This document shows positions 32,439 to 41,771 of a stretch of 64,000 nucleotides of DNA, in pieces. How positions within the stretch are numbered: position 1 is the stretch's first letter; the number at the start of each line of letters is the position of its first letter. The notes below the pieces were generated by a model that worked only from the letters and a program-made list of their open reading frames with translations, was not told where the DNA came from and ran no database searches. This DNA is from Granulicella aggregans (GTDB lineage Bacteria; Acidobacteriota; Terriglobia; Terriglobales; Acidobacteriaceae): positions 1 through 64,000 of the forward strand of contig NZ_JACHIP010000008.1 in assembly GCF_014203275.1 (NCBI RefSeq), written 5' to 3'. Made by a program: the position numbers and the translations under genes.

Positions 32439-33748
32439 CGAGCACGCAACCCACATCCGACAAGCGCGGCACGACGCTCATCAATCACTGGCAGTCCGGT
32501 GTGCCAGTGACCCATGGCCCCATTCTTACGCCGTTTGTGTTCTTCCTTTTGGGGGTATCCGCGCTGGGCCTTGGATTGGCCGCCCTTCGCTTCTTCTCAC
32601 CGCTCGGGCCATTCTCCGGCATGAACGACGCTTATGCGTGGGGCATCTGGAAGACCTTCAACGTGATGACGTTGACCGCGCTGGGATCCGGGCCACTGGC
32701 ATTGGGAATCGCAGCGTGGGTCTTCAATCGGCAGAATCTTCATGTCGTGATGCGCACGGCGCTGGTGTCCGGCTTTCTGTTCTACGCCACCGGGCTGGTC
32801 GCACTTGGCTTCGACATCGGTCGCCCATGGAACTTCTATAGCGCCATCCTGCCTTGGCGATGGAACAGCGAGTCGGCGATGCTCGAGATCTCCATCTGCA
32901 TGCCGCTGTATTGCTTTGTCTTTTTGTCGTTCGAGATTCTGCCATTGTTCCTGGAGCGGCTCTATTACACGGGGAACGATAAGGCACGAGCGTTTCTTCG
33001 TCACTTCTCGCCGATGATCCGCAAGGCTTACCCATTCCTGATCATCGGGGCCTACGTTATTCCGTTGATGCATCAGTCCTCGTTGGGAGGTCTGCTCTTG
33101 CTGGCGGGAACGAAGATCAATCCAATATGGCAGTCGCCAGCGATGCCGCTGCTTTACCTCATCGCAGCCGGTCTGTGCGGGTTCGCGTTTACGATCTTTC
33201 TTCTGCTCATCGTGTGCCTTCGTTATGGAAGAGCGCTCGACGCGGATGTCCTGAACGAGCTTGCGAATCTTTTGTCGGGCGTGTGCGTGGCGTTCCTTGC
33301 GGTGCGGTTGGTCGATCTCACGATGAGAGGCGAGCTCCACACTGCGTTTGCACTCAACGGCATGAGCCTAATCTTCCTCTTCGAGAGCGCATTGATTCTC
33401 ACACCTGCGGTAGCGCTTCGTTTTCGGCGTGTACGCGAGACCCCGCGTTCGCTACTGAACATGGCAGCGCTCGCCTGTGTGGGGGGTACGGCGTATCGGT
33501 TTATTCCAACTTCTATCGCCTACATGCCGCCGCATAGCACGCGTTATTTCCCATCCGCCCCTGAGCTCTTCATCGCGGCAGGATGGATTGCGGTGGGAAT
33601 GGTGGGGTTCATCCTCGCCATCAATTACTTTGCTGTTCTGCCGGGCGAAGCGAGCACATGGGACCACACATTCCGGCCATTCGGATGGCCGCATAAGGCA
33701 GCCGGCGCAGCGTATGCACCGTCGGTCATTTTAGAAAGAGGCGCCTGA
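32435..33748 (+). CDS. hybB: Hydrogenase membrane subunit, HybB/NrfD type
   Basis: 437 residues with about ten hydrophobic helices, no heme ligands, NrfD/HybB family. Typical segments are GMNDAYAWGIWKTFNVMTLTA and FDIGRPWNFYSAILPWRWN. In Hyb hydrogenases this subunit exchanges electrons and protons with the quinone pool, which lets the enzyme work as H2 uptake or, at low potential, evolution. Overlaps hybA by 4 bases and hybC by 1. Confidence 0.95.
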   Translation: MTSTQPTSDKRGTTLINHWQSGVPVTHGPILTPFVFFLLGVSALGLGLAALRFFSPLGPFSGMNDAYAWGIWKTFNVMTLTALGSGPLALGIAAWVFNRQNLHVVMRTALVSGFLFYATGLVALGFDIGRPWNFYSAILPWRWNSESAMLEISICMPLYCFVFLSFEILPLFLERLYYTGNDKARAFLRHFSPMIRKAYPFLIIGAYVIPLMHQSSLGGLLLLAGTKINPIWQSPAMPLLYLIAAGLCGFAFTIFLLLIVCLRYGRALDADVLNELANLLSGVCVAFLAVRLVDLTMRGELHTAFALNGMSLIFLFESALILTPAVALRFRRVRETPRSLLNMAALACVGGTAYRFIPTSIAYMPPHSTRYFPSAPELFIAAGWIAVGMVGFILAINYFAVLPGEASTWDHTFRPFGWPHKAAGAAYAPSVILERGA

Positions 33749-35445
33749 TGGCCCGTATCACGATTGATCCCGTAACCCGCATCGAAGGCCATCTGCGCAT
33801 CGATGTGGAAGTGGAAGGCGGCGTTGTCAACAAGGCATGGGCAAGCTGCACGATGTGGCGTGGGCTTGAGGCGATCCTACGCGGCCGCGATGCGCGCGAG
33901 GGCTGGGTCTTCGCGCAGCGATTCTGCGGCGTATGTACAACGGTCCATGCGATCGCTTCAGTTCGCGCGGTTGAAGATGCACTGGCACTCGATATACCGC
34001 CAAACGCACAGTACATCCGCAACCTGATCCTGATCTGCCATGCACTCCACGACCACATCGTGCACTTCTATCATCTGTCGGCGCTCGACTGGGTAGACAT
34101 TATGTCGATCCCGAAGGCGGATGCGGCCAAGGCGGCCTCGATTGCGGAGGGATCGAGCAGTTGGTCCGGCAACTCGCGCAAAGAACTTGAAGCGGTGCAG
34201 AACAAGGTGAAAGGCCTCGTCGCAAGCGGCCAACTGGGAATCTTTTCGCATGGCTACTGGGGACATCCGGCGATGCGACTTAGCCCAGAGTTGAACCTGA
34301 TTATGTTCTCTCACTATCTTCAGGCGCTGGAGTTTCAGAGGAAGTCTTGCCAGGTGGTCGCGATCCTTGGCGGGAAGACGCCGCACATTCAAAACCTCGC
34401 CGTGGGCGGGGTGATGAACGCGGTCAATCTGAATAGCCTGGCGACGTTGAACATGGATCGGCTCGGAATGCTGCAGGCGATTCTCGAAGACCTGATTCCT
34501 TTTGTGCAACAGGTCTTCCTTGTCGATAACTGCCTGCTGGCCGCCTCCTATCCGGAGTGGTTCAAGTATGGCCGGGGCGTCGTCAACTATCTGGCGGTGC
34601 CTGATCTGCCGCTGGATGCGAAGGCCACCAAGTTCGACCTCCCGGGCGGCGTGATCATGAATGGCGATCTGGCGTCCGTGCGGCCCATCAAGGATTGGAA
34701 GGATGATGCGTTTCGCAAGGCTGTGACTGAGGACTCAACCCATGCGTGGTATCAGGGCGGCGGGCGATTGCAGCCTTATAAGGGCGAGACCATTCCTGAT
34801 TACACGGACTTCAAGGAAGATGCGAAGTACACGTGGGTGAAGGCTCCGCGCTACGATGGCAGCCCGATGCAGGTCGGGCCGCTGGCGAACATACTGGTTG
34901 GGTATGCGCAGGGACACCCGTCGACGCGCAAATGGACCGACAGCGCATTCACGCAGATTGAATCGGTGCATGGCTTGAAGGTCACACCCAACGATATGCA
35001 ATCGACGATGGGACGATATCTTGCGCGGTCCATTCGCTCATCGATGCTGGCCGATCTTGCGCTTGACCACCTAAACCTGTTGAAGACCAACATCCTGGAT
35101 GGCGACGACACGACTTATAACGTGCCTACTTTTCCTAAGGGCGAGGTTATGGGTATGGGCATGCACGAGGCTCCGCGTGGGGCGCTGTCGCATTGGGTAG
35201 TAATTGAGAACGGGGCCTTCACGAATTATCAGGCAGTTGTACCGACGACATGGAACGCAAGCCCCCGCGACGATAAAGGTGTACCGGGTCCATACGAAAC
35301 GTCGCTCATCGGTAATCCTGTGGTGGATGCGGAGAAGCCGCTTGAAGTGTTGCGGACGGTGCACTCGTTCGACCCTTGCATGGCTTGTTCCTGCCACACG
35401 CTCGATGCAAGCGGCGAAGAGATTGCACAGGTGAAGGTCCAATGA
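33748..35445 (+). CDS. hybC: [NiFe] hydrogenase large subunit (HybC type)
   Basis: 565 residues. N-terminal nickel motif RFCGVCTTVH (L1) and C-terminal motif DPCMACSCH (L2) give all four cysteines that hold the NiFe(CN)2CO centre. After the last His comes a 15-residue tail (TLDASGEEIAQVKVQ) that the maturation endopeptidase should remove. No signal of its own; it is co-exported with the small subunit. Opening ITIDPVTRIEGHLRIDVEVE is canonical. Confidence 0.97.
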   Translation: MARITIDPVTRIEGHLRIDVEVEGGVVNKAWASCTMWRGLEAILRGRDAREGWVFAQRFCGVCTTVHAIASVRAVEDALALDIPPNAQYIRNLILICHALHDHIVHFYHLSALDWVDIMSIPKADAAKAASIAEGSSSWSGNSRKELEAVQNKVKGLVASGQLGIFSHGYWGHPAMRLSPELNLIMFSHYLQALEFQRKSCQVVAILGGKTPHIQNLAVGGVMNAVNLNSLATLNMDRLGMLQAILEDLIPFVQQVFLVDNCLLAASYPEWFKYGRGVVNYLAVPDLPLDAKATKFDLPGGVIMNGDLASVRPIKDWKDDAFRKAVTEDSTHAWYQGGGRLQPYKGETIPDYTDFKEDAKYTWVKAPRYDGSPMQVGPLANILVGYAQGHPSTRKWTDSAFTQIESVHGLKVTPNDMQSTMGRYLARSIRSSMLADLALDHLNLLKTNILDGDDTTYNVPTFPKGEVMGMGMHEAPRGALSHWVVIENGAFTNYQAVVPTTWNASPRDDKGVPGPYETSLIGNPVVDAEKPLEVLRTVHSFDPCMACSCHTLDASGEEIAQVKVQ

Positions 35446-36014
35446 CGAGCTTTGGAGTGGATGCGCAGTGCTCGATCTCGGTGATCGGACTGGGGAATGT
35501 CTTCCTTGGTGACGACGGCTTTGGGCCGCTCGTGATCGAGACATTCCGATGCTCGTATGCCTGCAGTGAAAGTGTCGAAGTGATCGACCTTGGAACCCCG
35601 GGACTGGATCTTGCGCCGTATCTCTATGGCAAAGAACTGGTGGTGATTGTCGATGCTGTTCACTCGGCAATGGCTCCGGGCACGATCTCTTTCTTTCGTG
35701 AAGAGGACTTCGTTTCAAGCCGTGCGAAGCTTCGCATCACCGGGCATGACCCGGGGCTGTGGGAGTCACTTGCACACCTTCGGCTAGCAGGTCGAGCACC
35801 CGCTGAGCTGATCGTGCTTGGAGTGACGCCTGAATCCTGCACATTCGCTGAAGGAATCAGCGAACGAATCGTAGAGATTGCCTATGAGGCCTCGGCGAGC
35901 ATCGCACAATTGCTGCGAGATCGAGGAATAGCGTGCTTCAAACGGGTGCAGGCCCGGAAACCGAACCTGTGGTGGTTCCCTCTCACTGAGCCTCCATCGA
36001 TCACAGCAGTATGA
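35442..36014 (+). CDS. hybD: Hydrogenase maturation endopeptidase (HybD/HyaD family)
   Basis: 190 residues from the ATG at 35442, overlapping hybC. The M52 motif GLGNVFLGDDGFGPLVIE has the nickel-sensing acidic residue; further Asp and His residues lie in IVDAVHSA and ITGHDPG. It cleaves the C-terminal tail of the large subunit after nickel insertion. Position right after hybC is usual. A 40-residue C-terminal extension has no known role. Confidence 0.92.
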   Translation: MTSFGVDAQCSISVIGLGNVFLGDDGFGPLVIETFRCSYACSESVEVIDLGTPGLDLAPYLYGKELVVIVDAVHSAMAPGTISFFREEDFVSSRAKLRITGHDPGLWESLAHLRLAGRAPAELIVLGVTPESCTFAEGISERIVEIAYEASASIAQLLRDRGIACFKRVQARKPNLWWFPLTEPPSITAV

Positions 36015-36026
36015 GAGCGGCGAAGA

Positions 36027-36455
36027 ATGCACGAGATCTCAATTGCCGAAAGCATCCTCGAAATCGCCGAAGAACAGGCGCGCGCGCAGAATGCCCGGTC
36101 GATTCAGCTCATCAAGCTGCGGCTTGGCGAGTTCACAACGATCGTTCGGGAGGCGCTGGAGTTTGCGTTCGAGATTGCGCGGCAAGGGACACTTGCCGAA
36201 GATGCGGTGCTTGAAATTGAGACGGTGTCTATCCTTGTTCGCTGCGCGGTCTGTGATAGGGCCACGCAGCCTGTCGTCGGGATATGCCTGATCTGCACCG
36301 TGTGCGGCTTTCCCATGGAGATCCTCACTGGTGAGGAGCTGCAAATCGAGTACATCGAGGTTGAAACAGAAGAGGAGTGGATCAAATGGAAGCTATCACA
36401 GAAGGAATTGCCGCAAGGACAACAGAGCGAATCTCGGTCCAGACCAACGTCCTGA
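36027..36455 (+). CDS. hypA: Hydrogenase nickel chaperone HypA
   Basis: 142 residues. Starts with the nickel-binding MHE and has HypA zinc-finger cysteines (CAVC and CLICTVCG). A C-terminal extension of about 25 polar residues overlaps the start of hypB by 70 bases in another frame, which is long for a hyp operon. It works with HypB to deliver nickel to the large subunit. Confidence 0.92.
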   Translation: MHEISIAESILEIAEEQARAQNARSIQLIKLRLGEFTTIVREALEFAFEIARQGTLAEDAVLEIETVSILVRCAVCDRATQPVVGICLICTVCGFPMEILTGEELQIEYIEVETEEEWIKWKLSQKELPQGQQSESRSRPTS

Positions 36456-37099
36456 ATGCGAATCAACAGACTGCGGCGGAGAATCGCCAGATGTTCGAGG
36501 ACCATGGGTTGTTGGTGATCAATCTCATGTCTGCTCCTGGCGCCGGGAAGACGACGCTGCTTGAAGCTACGATCAAGTCGCTCAGGGGACGCTGCCGCTT
36601 GGCTGTAATTGAAGGCGACCTGCAGACCGATCTCGATGCGCAGCGCATTCAGGCGCTCGGAGTGCGCTCGCATCAGATCACGACCGGCACCGTTTGCCAT
36701 CTTGATGCGCGCATGGTGGCGCGGGCGCTCACAGTTTTCCCCGTTGATGAGCTTGACCTTCTAGTGATTGAAAACGTTGGCAACCTGATATGTCCCGCCT
36801 CCTTCGACCTTGGAGAGGGCCTGCGCGTGGTTGTGTGCAGCGTGGCTGAGGGGGCGGAGAAACCCAGGAAGTATCCTGTGATGTTTCATAAAGCGGCCGT
36901 GGTGTTGATCAACAAGATTGATCTGGCGGCGGCGTCCGATGTCGATCTGGTAGAGCTCGAAGCCAATATCAGGAGCGTCAATCCGACCGCGACCATCTTC
37001 AAGCTCTCATGCAAGAGTGGCGTTGGCCTTGATGAATGGACCGAGTGGCTGCAGCATGCTGTTGCCGCGCGACAGGCGAGTGTATTGGTGGGGGCGTAA
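36386..37099 (+). CDS. hypB: Hydrogenase nickel-insertion GTPase HypB
   Basis: 237 residues from the ATG at 36386, preceded by AGAGGAG inside hypA; a GTG at 36377 is a weaker choice. G-domain motifs: P-loop SAPGAGKTTLLE, switch-type EGDLQTDLDAQRI, NKIDLA. The metal-binding C-H motif follows in GTVCHLDA. There is no His-rich nickel-storage stretch or N-terminal CxxCGC, so it is a minimal HypB. TAA is directly followed by the GTG of hypF. Confidence 0.94.
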   Translation: MEAITEGIAARTTERISVQTNVLNANQQTAAENRQMFEDHGLLVINLMSAPGAGKTTLLEATIKSLRGRCRLAVIEGDLQTDLDAQRIQALGVRSHQITTGTVCHLDARMVARALTVFPVDELDLLVIENVGNLICPASFDLGEGLRVVVCSVAEGAEKPRKYPVMFHKAAVVLINKIDLAAASDVDLVELEANIRSVNPTATIFKLSCKSGVGLDEWTEWLQHAVAARQASVLVGA

Positions 37100-39382
37100 G
37101 TGCCGGTCACCGTCGCTGTCCGAACGGAACGCCTTCGTATGACGCTTCACGGAGCGGTGCAAGGAGTGGGATTTCGCCCGACGGTCTACCGTCTGGCGAC
37201 GAGACTGCGACTCGGCGGCTGGGTAAGAAACACGTCGGCGGGCCTGGAGATTGAAGTCGAAGGCGCGTCAGATTTTATTCAGCAATTTGTGACTGAACTC
37301 AGAACGGAACGGCCGCGGGCCGCAGTCGTAGGAGTTGAAGAGATGGTTCGTGTGGCACCCTCGGGGGCGAGCGGCTTCGAGATTCTTCCGAGCGACGATT
37401 CCCAGGAAAAGACGGGTGCAAAGAGCGCGGCCGTGCTGCCGGACCTTGCGACTTGCGAAGAGTGTTTGGCCGAGATCTTCGATCCGACGAATCGCCGCCA
37501 TCTTTATGCCTTCACGAACTGCACACTCTGCGGCCCTCGCTACTCAATTCTGATTGGCATCCCATACGACCGACCGAACACGACGATGCGGAACTTCGAG
37601 CTTTGCAGGTCGTGTCGGCGCGAATACGAGTCACACGGCGACCGGCGGTTTCACGCGCAGCCGAATGCTTGCGCTGACTGCGGGCCGAGGCTTCGAGTGG
37701 TTCCAGAGACCAAGGAAGATCCTTTCGCGCACGTTGCCCGTGCATTAGCAGAGGGCAAGATCGTCGCGGTGAAGGGAATTGGCGGATTCCATCTGATGTT
37801 GGATGCGCGAGACTCCGTGGCAGTGAGGCGGCTTCGCGAACGCAAGCATCGCGACTACAAGCCTTTCGCGATGATGATGCCTTCGATCGAATACGTCCGG
37901 CGTCATTGCGATCTCAACGCGGCTGAAGAAGAGCTGTTGCTATCAGGGGCGTCCCCGATTGTTCTGCTGCGACCAAGCTCTGACAATGACTTTGCTCCTG
38001 AGGTGGCGCAGTCATCGTCTTGTCTTGGCGTCATGCTTCCAAGCTCGCCGTTGCAACATCTGCTGATGCGGGAGTATCCGTTTCCGGTTGTAGCGACCAG
38101 CGGCAATCGCTCCGGGGAGCCCATCGCTATCCACAATGAAGAAGCCCTCGCTCGGCTGAGCGGTATCGCCGATCTTTTCCTTGTGCACGACCGTCCGATC
38201 GAAAGAACGTGCGATGACTCTGTCGTTCGTGTGCTTCCCAGCAGGCAAGGTAATCGCTCTCAGATGCTTCGCCGCGCGCGCGGCTACGCTCCTCTGCCAC
38301 TCTCCGTTACGGATGAACTTAGGCCTGTGCTTGCCGTGGGTGGGCATCTCAAGAACACAGTCGCCATTGCGATCGGGAGGCAGGTATTTCTCAGTCAACA
38401 TATCGGCGATCTCGATTCGCTCGAGACGCGAGATGCGTTTCAGAGTGTTATTGATGACCTTTGCAGGCTCTATCGCTTTGAGCCGCAGGCAATCGTTTGC
38501 GATCTTCATCCAGACTATGCTTCGACGATCTGGGCGCAGAGGCGTGCGGGACAGCTTGGAATTGCTCTTGTGCAGGTACAGCATCATCATGCGCACCTGG
38601 CCGCCTGTGCCGCAGAGAATCGAGTGAGCGGTGACTACCTTGGTGTTGCGTGGGATGGCTCAGGTCTCGGTGAGGATGGGACGATCTGGGGCGGCGAGTT
38701 CTTCCATGTCCATCAAGATGGCTTCGATCGCATCGCTCATCTCCGGCCCTTCTCACTGCCGGGCGGAGAGGCCGCGATGCGCGACTGTTCGCGCTCGGCG
38801 GCAAGCCTGCTGTGGGAGATCTATGGGACCGGGCACGCGCACTTTTCAGAGGAGAATGGTGCGGGATCGCTGGCGCTACTGGAGAGTGGAGTGAATTCGC
38901 CGCAAACCTCCAGTGTTGGACGACTCTTCGATGGGATCGCTTACCTCTCAGGAGCGGCCGAAGAGAATCTCTTTGAAGGGCAGGCGGCGATGTGCCTCGA
39001 AGGTGCGATGGGTCGGATGCGAACGGATGCGAGCTACGAGATCAATCACAGAGATGGAGTGGGCGACTGGAGTTCGCTTGTCGAAGAGCTGCTGGCGGAC
39101 AAGCGCTGCGGCATGGAGCTGGCGCTCATATCAGCCAAGTTCCATAACGCGCTCGCCAACTGGACTGTCTCAGTCGTTCGCGAGTCTGGCCATCGCAGAG
39201 TGGTGATGAGCGGAGGCGTCTTCCAGAACGCGTACCTGAGCAACCGCGCATCGATGCTGCTCGAAGCCGAGGGTTTCGAGGTGTTCACACATCATCTCGT
39301 GCCCGCGAATGACGGGGGGCTCGCGCTGGGACAAGCTTTCCGTGGAAGTCGAATCCTCGAAGGAGTTGCCTCATGTGTCTAG
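37100..39382 (+). CDS. hypF: Carbamoyltransferase HypF
   Basis: 760 residues from a GTG. Domains in order: acylphosphatase (HGAVQGVGFRPTVYRLA, about 12-95); two zinc-finger pairs (CEECLAEIFDP ... CTLCGPRYS and CRSCRREYE ... CADCGPRL, about 115-195); YrdC-like (about 205-385, ATSGNRSGEPIA); Kae1-like transferase (about 400-750, with QHHHAHLAACAAENR and VMSGGVFQNAYL). It converts carbamoyl phosphate into the CN ligands of the active-site iron. Overlaps hypC by 10 bases. Confidence 0.95.
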   Translation: MPVTVAVRTERLRMTLHGAVQGVGFRPTVYRLATRLRLGGWVRNTSAGLEIEVEGASDFIQQFVTELRTERPRAAVVGVEEMVRVAPSGASGFEILPSDDSQEKTGAKSAAVLPDLATCEECLAEIFDPTNRRHLYAFTNCTLCGPRYSILIGIPYDRPNTTMRNFELCRSCRREYESHGDRRFHAQPNACADCGPRLRVVPETKEDPFAHVARALAEGKIVAVKGIGGFHLMLDARDSVAVRRLRERKHRDYKPFAMMMPSIEYVRRHCDLNAAEEELLLSGASPIVLLRPSSDNDFAPEVAQSSSCLGVMLPSSPLQHLLMREYPFPVVATSGNRSGEPIAIHNEEALARLSGIADLFLVHDRPIERTCDDSVVRVLPSRQGNRSQMLRRARGYAPLPLSVTDELRPVLAVGGHLKNTVAIAIGRQVFLSQHIGDLDSLETRDAFQSVIDDLCRLYRFEPQAIVCDLHPDYASTIWAQRRAGQLGIALVQVQHHHAHLAACAAENRVSGDYLGVAWDGSGLGEDGTIWGGEFFHVHQDGFDRIAHLRPFSLPGGEAAMRDCSRSAASLLWEIYGTGHAHFSEENGAGSLALLESGVNSPQTSSVGRLFDGIAYLSGAAEENLFEGQAAMCLEGAMGRMRTDASYEINHRDGVGDWSSLVEELLADKRCGMELALISAKFHNALANWTVSVVRESGHRRVVMSGGVFQNAYLSNRASMLLEAEGFEVFTHHLVPANDGGLALGQAFRGSRILEGVASCV

Positions 39383-39630
39383 CGGTGCCGGGAAAGATCG
39401 TCAGCATCGTCGCCGAACCGTTCTTCGGTCTGCGTACGGGCAAGGTGAACTTCGGAGGCATACGGAAAGAGGTATGCCTGGACTACACGCCGGAGGCGCG
39501 AGTAGGCGACTACGTGATGGTGCATGTGGGGTTTGCGCTGTCGGTCGTGGATGAGGCAGAGGCCGGCCGCGTCTTCGATGCCTTGCGGGAGCTTGACCTG
39601 CTCGAAGAGTTGCAGGAGGTTCGAACGTGA
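39373..39630 (+). CDS. hypC: Hydrogenase assembly chaperone HypC
   Basis: 85 residues. Begins with MCLAVPGKIV, whose Cys2 is essential for binding HypD and the immature large subunit, and has the GDYVMVHVGFAL beta strand of the family. It transfers the Fe(CN)2CO unit. Overlaps hypD by 4 bases (GTGA). Confidence 0.96.
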   Translation: MCLAVPGKIVSIVAEPFFGLRTGKVNFGGIRKEVCLDYTPEARVGDYVMVHVGFALSVVDEAEAGRVFDALRELDLLEELQEVRT

Positions 39631-40754
39631 AGTATCTCGACGAATACAGAGACTACGCGTCAGTTCAAAGAATGGCGGGGGAGATTCGCCGAGTTGCGAC
39701 TCGCCCGTGGACTCTCATGGAGGTCTGCGGGGGACAGACTTATACGATCGTGAAGACGGGGTTGCAGGAGTTGCTGCCTGAACAGATCACGCTTGTTCAT
39801 GGTCCCGGATGTCCGGTCTGCGTAACCCCCATCGCAATGATCGATCGTGCAATCGCGACGGCGATGCTGTCGAAGGTCATTCTGTGCTCGTTTGGCGATA
39901 TGCTGCGAGTTCCTGGATCGACGCAGAGCCTGCTCGATGTGAAGGCGCTGGGTGCGGACGTGCGCATCGTTTACTCGCCACTTGATGCGTTGCAGTTGGC
40001 GAGATCAAATCCTCATCGTGAGGTGGTGTTCTTTGCCGTGGGATTCGAGACAACGGCACCGGCGAATGCGATGGCCGTCTGGCAGGCATCAAGGGAGGGG
40101 CTATCCAACTTCTCAATGCTGGTTTCGCATGTCCTCGTCCCACCTGCAATGGAGGCGGTGCTTGCCTCGCCTGACAGCCGGGTGCAGGCGTTTCTTGCGG
40201 CGGGCCATGCCTGCATGGTGACTGGTTATGAAGAGTATTTGGCGATCAGTGCGCGATATCGTGTACCTATCGTTGTCACAGGCTTCGAGCCGCTCGATCT
40301 GCTTCAAGGGGTGTTGCTACTCGTAAAGCAGCTTGAAGAAGGCCGATTCGAAGTGGAGAACCAGTACACACGCGCCGTTCGCCGCGCTGGAAACAGCGCG
40401 GCGCAGGAGCGTGTAAACGAAGTCTTCGAGGTGACGAATCGTGCCTGGCGTGGGATCGGAGAGATTCCATCAAGCGGGCTGCGGTTACGGGAAAACTTCG
40501 CGAGCTTCGATGCCGAACTAAGGTTCAACATAGCACTTGAAGACGCGGAAGAGTCGGGCGAGTGCATTGCCGGACTGGTGTTGCAGGGTCTGCAAAGACC
40601 CTATGATTGCCCCGCTTTCGGGAAGCGCTGTACGCCTGACTCGCCGCTCGGAGCGCCGATGGTGTCTTCTGAAGGCGCCTGCGCCGCATACTTCCACTTT
40701 GGAAGGAGGAAGGAAGATGATCAATCTCTCGTGTCCCTTGCCGCGGCCAGCTAA
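39627..40754 (+). CDS. hypD: Hydrogenase maturation iron-sulfur protein HypD
   Basis: 375 residues from the GTG at 39627. It contains MEVCGGQTYTI, HGPGCPVCVTP and the C-terminal cysteine group (CIAGLVLQG ... CPAFGKRCTPDSPLG ... ACAAYFHFGRR) for its [4Fe-4S] cluster. It is the scaffold on which Fe(CN)2CO is built with HypC and HypE. Its 3' end overlaps the hypE start by 38 bases. Confidence 0.95.
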   Translation: MKYLDEYRDYASVQRMAGEIRRVATRPWTLMEVCGGQTYTIVKTGLQELLPEQITLVHGPGCPVCVTPIAMIDRAIATAMLSKVILCSFGDMLRVPGSTQSLLDVKALGADVRIVYSPLDALQLARSNPHREVVFFAVGFETTAPANAMAVWQASREGLSNFSMLVSHVLVPPAMEAVLASPDSRVQAFLAAGHACMVTGYEEYLAISARYRVPIVVTGFEPLDLLQGVLLLVKQLEEGRFEVENQYTRAVRRAGNSAAQERVNEVFEVTNRAWRGIGEIPSSGLRLRENFASFDAELRFNIALEDAEESGECIAGLVLQGLQRPYDCPAFGKRCTPDSPLGAPMVSSEGACAAYFHFGRRKEDDQSLVSLAAAS

Positions 40755-41757
40755 AGACCGGATACTGCTCGCACATGGCGGCGGAGGCAGGTTGACGAAC
40801 CAGTTGATTGAAGATGTCTTTCTTCCTGCGTTCTCCAATGCGGCTTTGAACTCGCGCCATGATGGAGCTTTGCTCTCTGCTGGCGGTGCGAGGCTTGCGA
40901 TGACGACCGACACGTATGTAGTTCAGCCGCTCATTTTTCCTGGAGGGACGATCGGAGACCTTGCCGTGAATGGCACGGTGAACGATCTCGCAATGTGCGG
41001 AGCAACGGCGGTCGCTCTGAGTGCGGGGTTTGTGCTCGAAGAGGGGCTTGCGATGGAAACACTTCAGACCGTCGTCGCTTCAATGCGCGATGCGGCACTT
41101 GTCGCGAATGTCCCCATCGTTACGGGCGACACGAAGGTGGTGGACAAGGGAAAGGGTGACGGAGTCTTCATCAACACGACGGGCATCGGTCTTGTTGTCG
41201 CGCCCACGTCGATTGGACCAGAGCGCATTCGTGCAGGCGATTCGCTGATCGTAAGCGGAGACCTGGGATCACACGGCATCGCGATTCTTTCGGTGCGCGA
41301 CGGGCTGGAGTTTGAGGGCCCGGTGTTGAGCGATACAGCGTGCTTATGGCCGTCGGTGAATGCTTTGTTTGAGGCCGGGATAGACGTACATTGCCTGCGC
41401 GATCTGACTCGCGGTGGCCTGTCGTCGGCGCTCAATGAGATCGCGACCGTGGCAGGCGTTCGCATCACGATTGACGAGGCTCTCGTACCGATCTCGGATG
41501 TTGTTCGCGGAGCGTGCGAGATGTTGGGGCTCGACCCCCTATATGTCGCGAATGAGGGAAGGTTCGCCGTGTTCGTTGCGGAAGAAGATGTTGATCGTGC
41601 GCTTGATGTGATGCGGGGGCAAACTGTTTCCGCAGGCGCTTTGCGTGTCGGAACAGTGTACGAGCGGGCTTCAGGGATCGTTACGGTAAGAAGCAGAATC
41701 GGAGGTAATCGGGTGCTCGATATGCTCTCCGGGGAACAGCTGCCGCGCATCTGCTGA
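40717..41757 (+). CDS. hypE: Carbamoyl dehydratase HypE
   Basis: 346 residues from the ATG at 40717, with a strong GGAAGGAGGAAGG site inside hypD. ATP-grasp-like PurM fold: RILLAHGGGGRLTNQLIEDV, MTTDTYVVQPLIFPGG, TRGGLSSALNEIA. It ends in PRIC, the C-terminal Cys that receives the carbamoyl group from HypF and dehydrates it to thiocyanate. Last gene of the hydrogenase transcription unit; 14 bases separate it from the convergent barrel gene. Confidence 0.95.
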   Translation: MINLSCPLPRPAKDRILLAHGGGGRLTNQLIEDVFLPAFSNAALNSRHDGALLSAGGARLAMTTDTYVVQPLIFPGGTIGDLAVNGTVNDLAMCGATAVALSAGFVLEEGLAMETLQTVVASMRDAALVANVPIVTGDTKVVDKGKGDGVFINTTGIGLVVAPTSIGPERIRAGDSLIVSGDLGSHGIAILSVRDGLEFEGPVLSDTACLWPSVNALFEAGIDVHCLRDLTRGGLSSALNEIATVAGVRITIDEALVPISDVVRGACEMLGLDPLYVANEGRFAVFVAEEDVDRALDVMRGQTVSAGALRVGTVYERASGIVTVRSRIGGNRVLDMLSGEQLPRIC

Positions 41758-41771
41758 GTCAAGAGCGCCGC

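Noticed and set aside
33748..35445. Assignment as O2-tolerant group 1d or high-affinity group 1h hydrogenase
   Set aside because: Proximal cluster motif lacks the extra cysteines, and the hybOABC order with an HybB partner fits the Hyb/group 1c type better.
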